DNA of 64,000 nucleotides from Petrimonas sp. (GTDB lineage Bacteria; Bacteroidota; Bacteroidia; Bacteroidales; Dysgonomonadaceae): NCBI GenBank assembly GCA_012839475.1, contig DUNG01000007.1, positions 62,001 to 126,000 of the forward strand, read 5' to 3'. Shown piece by piece: positions 63,333 to 64,000 of this stretch (position 1 is its first letter; each line of letters starts with the position of its first letter). The notes under the pieces were generated by a model. It saw only the letters and a program-made list of their open reading frames with translations, ran no database searches and was not told where the DNA came from. The position numbers and the translations under genes were made by a program.

Positions 63333-63857
63333 TTACTCCATTTTGCCCCAATGAACCTTGCCCTCCATATCGCGGGGAACTTTAGGTTGTGGTTCCTGAA
63401 GGGGGTAGCCGAGTGAAATAACTGCTTCGATGTTGTACTTATCGGGTACGCCCAGTATCTTATGGAGCTTTTTGGTGGCCGGTTGGTCGTTCTCATCGAA
63501 TGCGCTGTTGACATTAGTCCAGCAGGCACCAAGACCTAAGTCGGCCGCCTGTAACAGGATATAGGTGGCGGCGATGCAGGCATCCTGCCGGTTGGTTTTG
63601 GGTGCCGCCTCAGTGTCTGATAGTACAGCAATGGCTGCCTGTCCCCTGGCTATATGGCCCGCGTAATTTTTCCGGAAGGTACTCAGCTCCTCAAGCTTTT
63701 CTTTGCCCTCTACGATAAACAGTTCCACGTCGTTCAGGTTGCTTGCCGTGGGCGCGTGAAAAACGGCGTCCACGATAGTCTGCAGCGTTTCCTTCGCGAT
63801 TGGTTTATCGCTGTATGACCTAACCGATCTCCTTTTTTTAATTAAATCTGTGAACAT
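63333..63857 (-). CDS. Nitroreductase-family flavoprotein
   Basis: A 174-residue FMN-dependent nitroreductase. I chose the ATG at 63857 because MFTDLIKKRRSVRSYSDKPI is the usual family N-terminus with the RRSVRSY FMN-phosphate motif; the ORF track adds 27 unconserved residues. DAVFHAPTASNLNDVELFIV and DLGLGACWTNV are further family blocks. It probably reduces quinones or nitro compounds with NAD(P)H. It is first in a minus-strand group with the DUF169 and GH9 genes, 84 bp before the former. Confidence 0.9.
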   Translation of the reverse strand: MFTDLIKKRRSVRSYSDKPIAKETLQTIVDAVFHAPTASNLNDVELFIVEGKEKLEELSTFRKNYAGHIARGQAAIAVLSDTEAAPKTNRQDACIAATYILLQAADLGLGACWTNVNSAFDENDQPATKKLHKILGVPDKYNIEAVISLGYPLQEPQPKVPRDMEGKVHWGKME

Positions 63858-63964
63858 AGGTGTTATTATTTTGTTTGTTATTATCCTTTTTTGTACAAAA
63901 GGTCTCTGCAATGTACGCAATTTGTTTGAGAAATTCAAAACCAGGCTTTGATTGTCATAGACAA

Positions 63965-64000
63965 GATCCCCTGTCAGGATTTTACTACTGGCAGGGGATC
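63965..64000 (+). terminator. Strong hairpin at the right edge of the window
   Basis: GATCCCCTGTCAG pairs with CTGGCAGGGGATC around a 10-nt loop, 13 bp with one mispaired or wobble position. Any T-tract on the plus side lies beyond the window. It may end a gene located to the right or upstream of the nitroreductase. Confidence 0.55.

Overview
The window is a Bacteroidales chromosome segment of medium GC. The gene content fits an anaerobic, protein-fermenting member of the Dysgonomonadaceae/Porphyromonadaceae group, although the genus cannot be fixed from this sequence alone. Supporting evidence: many Bacteroidetes-type -7 promoter boxes (TAnnTTTG), weak ribosome-binding sites, a TonB-dependent receptor paired with a DUF4249 lipoprotein, a two-subunit methylmalonyl-CoA mutase, two tryptophanase-family lyases, an AdoCbl-dependent ribonucleotide reductase, a class of lipoprotein serpins, and formate-tetrahydrofolate ligase. 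There is no rRNA, CRISPR array or complete insertion sequence. One tRNA (Gln, CTG anticodon) is present.

Layout. 1-8.5 kb is mixed and partly accessory: the 3' end of an Omp85-like protein, an M28 peptidase, a membrane protein/winged-helix regulator pair, an SGNH hydrolase, a DUF4160/DUF2442 pair, a Gfo/Idh/MocA oxidoreductase, CorA, and a HEPN-MNT toxin-antitoxin-type pair with a palindromic operator. 8.5-17.5 kb holds tRNA-Gln, a large nuclease-helicase of Dna2-like architecture, the TonB receptor/DUF4249 pair, a junction of two truncated genes, and a zinc-ribbon membrane protein. 17.6-43.6 kb is mainly housekeeping: uvrB, fhs, two tryptophanase-family genes flanking gdpD and hemW, a ROK kinase, purH, the rod-shape cluster mreB-mreC-mreD-mrdA-rodA, an SDR, a hemerythrin-like/LuxR regulator, a creatininase-family protein, and mutA-UbiA-mutB. 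43.7-48.6 kb is an AT-rich accessory island with two DUF4143 ATPases and two orphan genes bounded by attC-like palindromes. 48.6-64 kb holds VanZ, an S9 peptidase, speA, two serpins, nrdJ, mntP, a GH9 glycosidase, a DUF169 protein and a nitroreductase.

How it fits together. Peptidases, tryptophanase-family lyases, arginine decarboxylase, formate-THF ligase and methylmalonyl-CoA mutase suggest amino-acid fermentation with a succinate/propionate branch. The mutase and NrdJ both need adenosylcobalamin. MreBCD, PBP2 and RodA form the elongasome in the usual order.

The most unusual items are: integron-cassette-like sites without an integrase (43.9-47.2 kb); four 12-bp repeats phased at 32-33 bp over an ATPase promoter; a perfect palindrome spanning the promoter of the second DUF4143 gene; a regulator joining a ScdA/hemerythrin-like module to a LuxR helix-turn-helix; a UbiA gene between mutA and mutB; tryptophanase paralogues with changed PLP-site residues; tandem serpins that differ in their reactive loops; and a candidate small RNA upstream of purH. 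All function calls come from reading motifs by eye; no database search was run.
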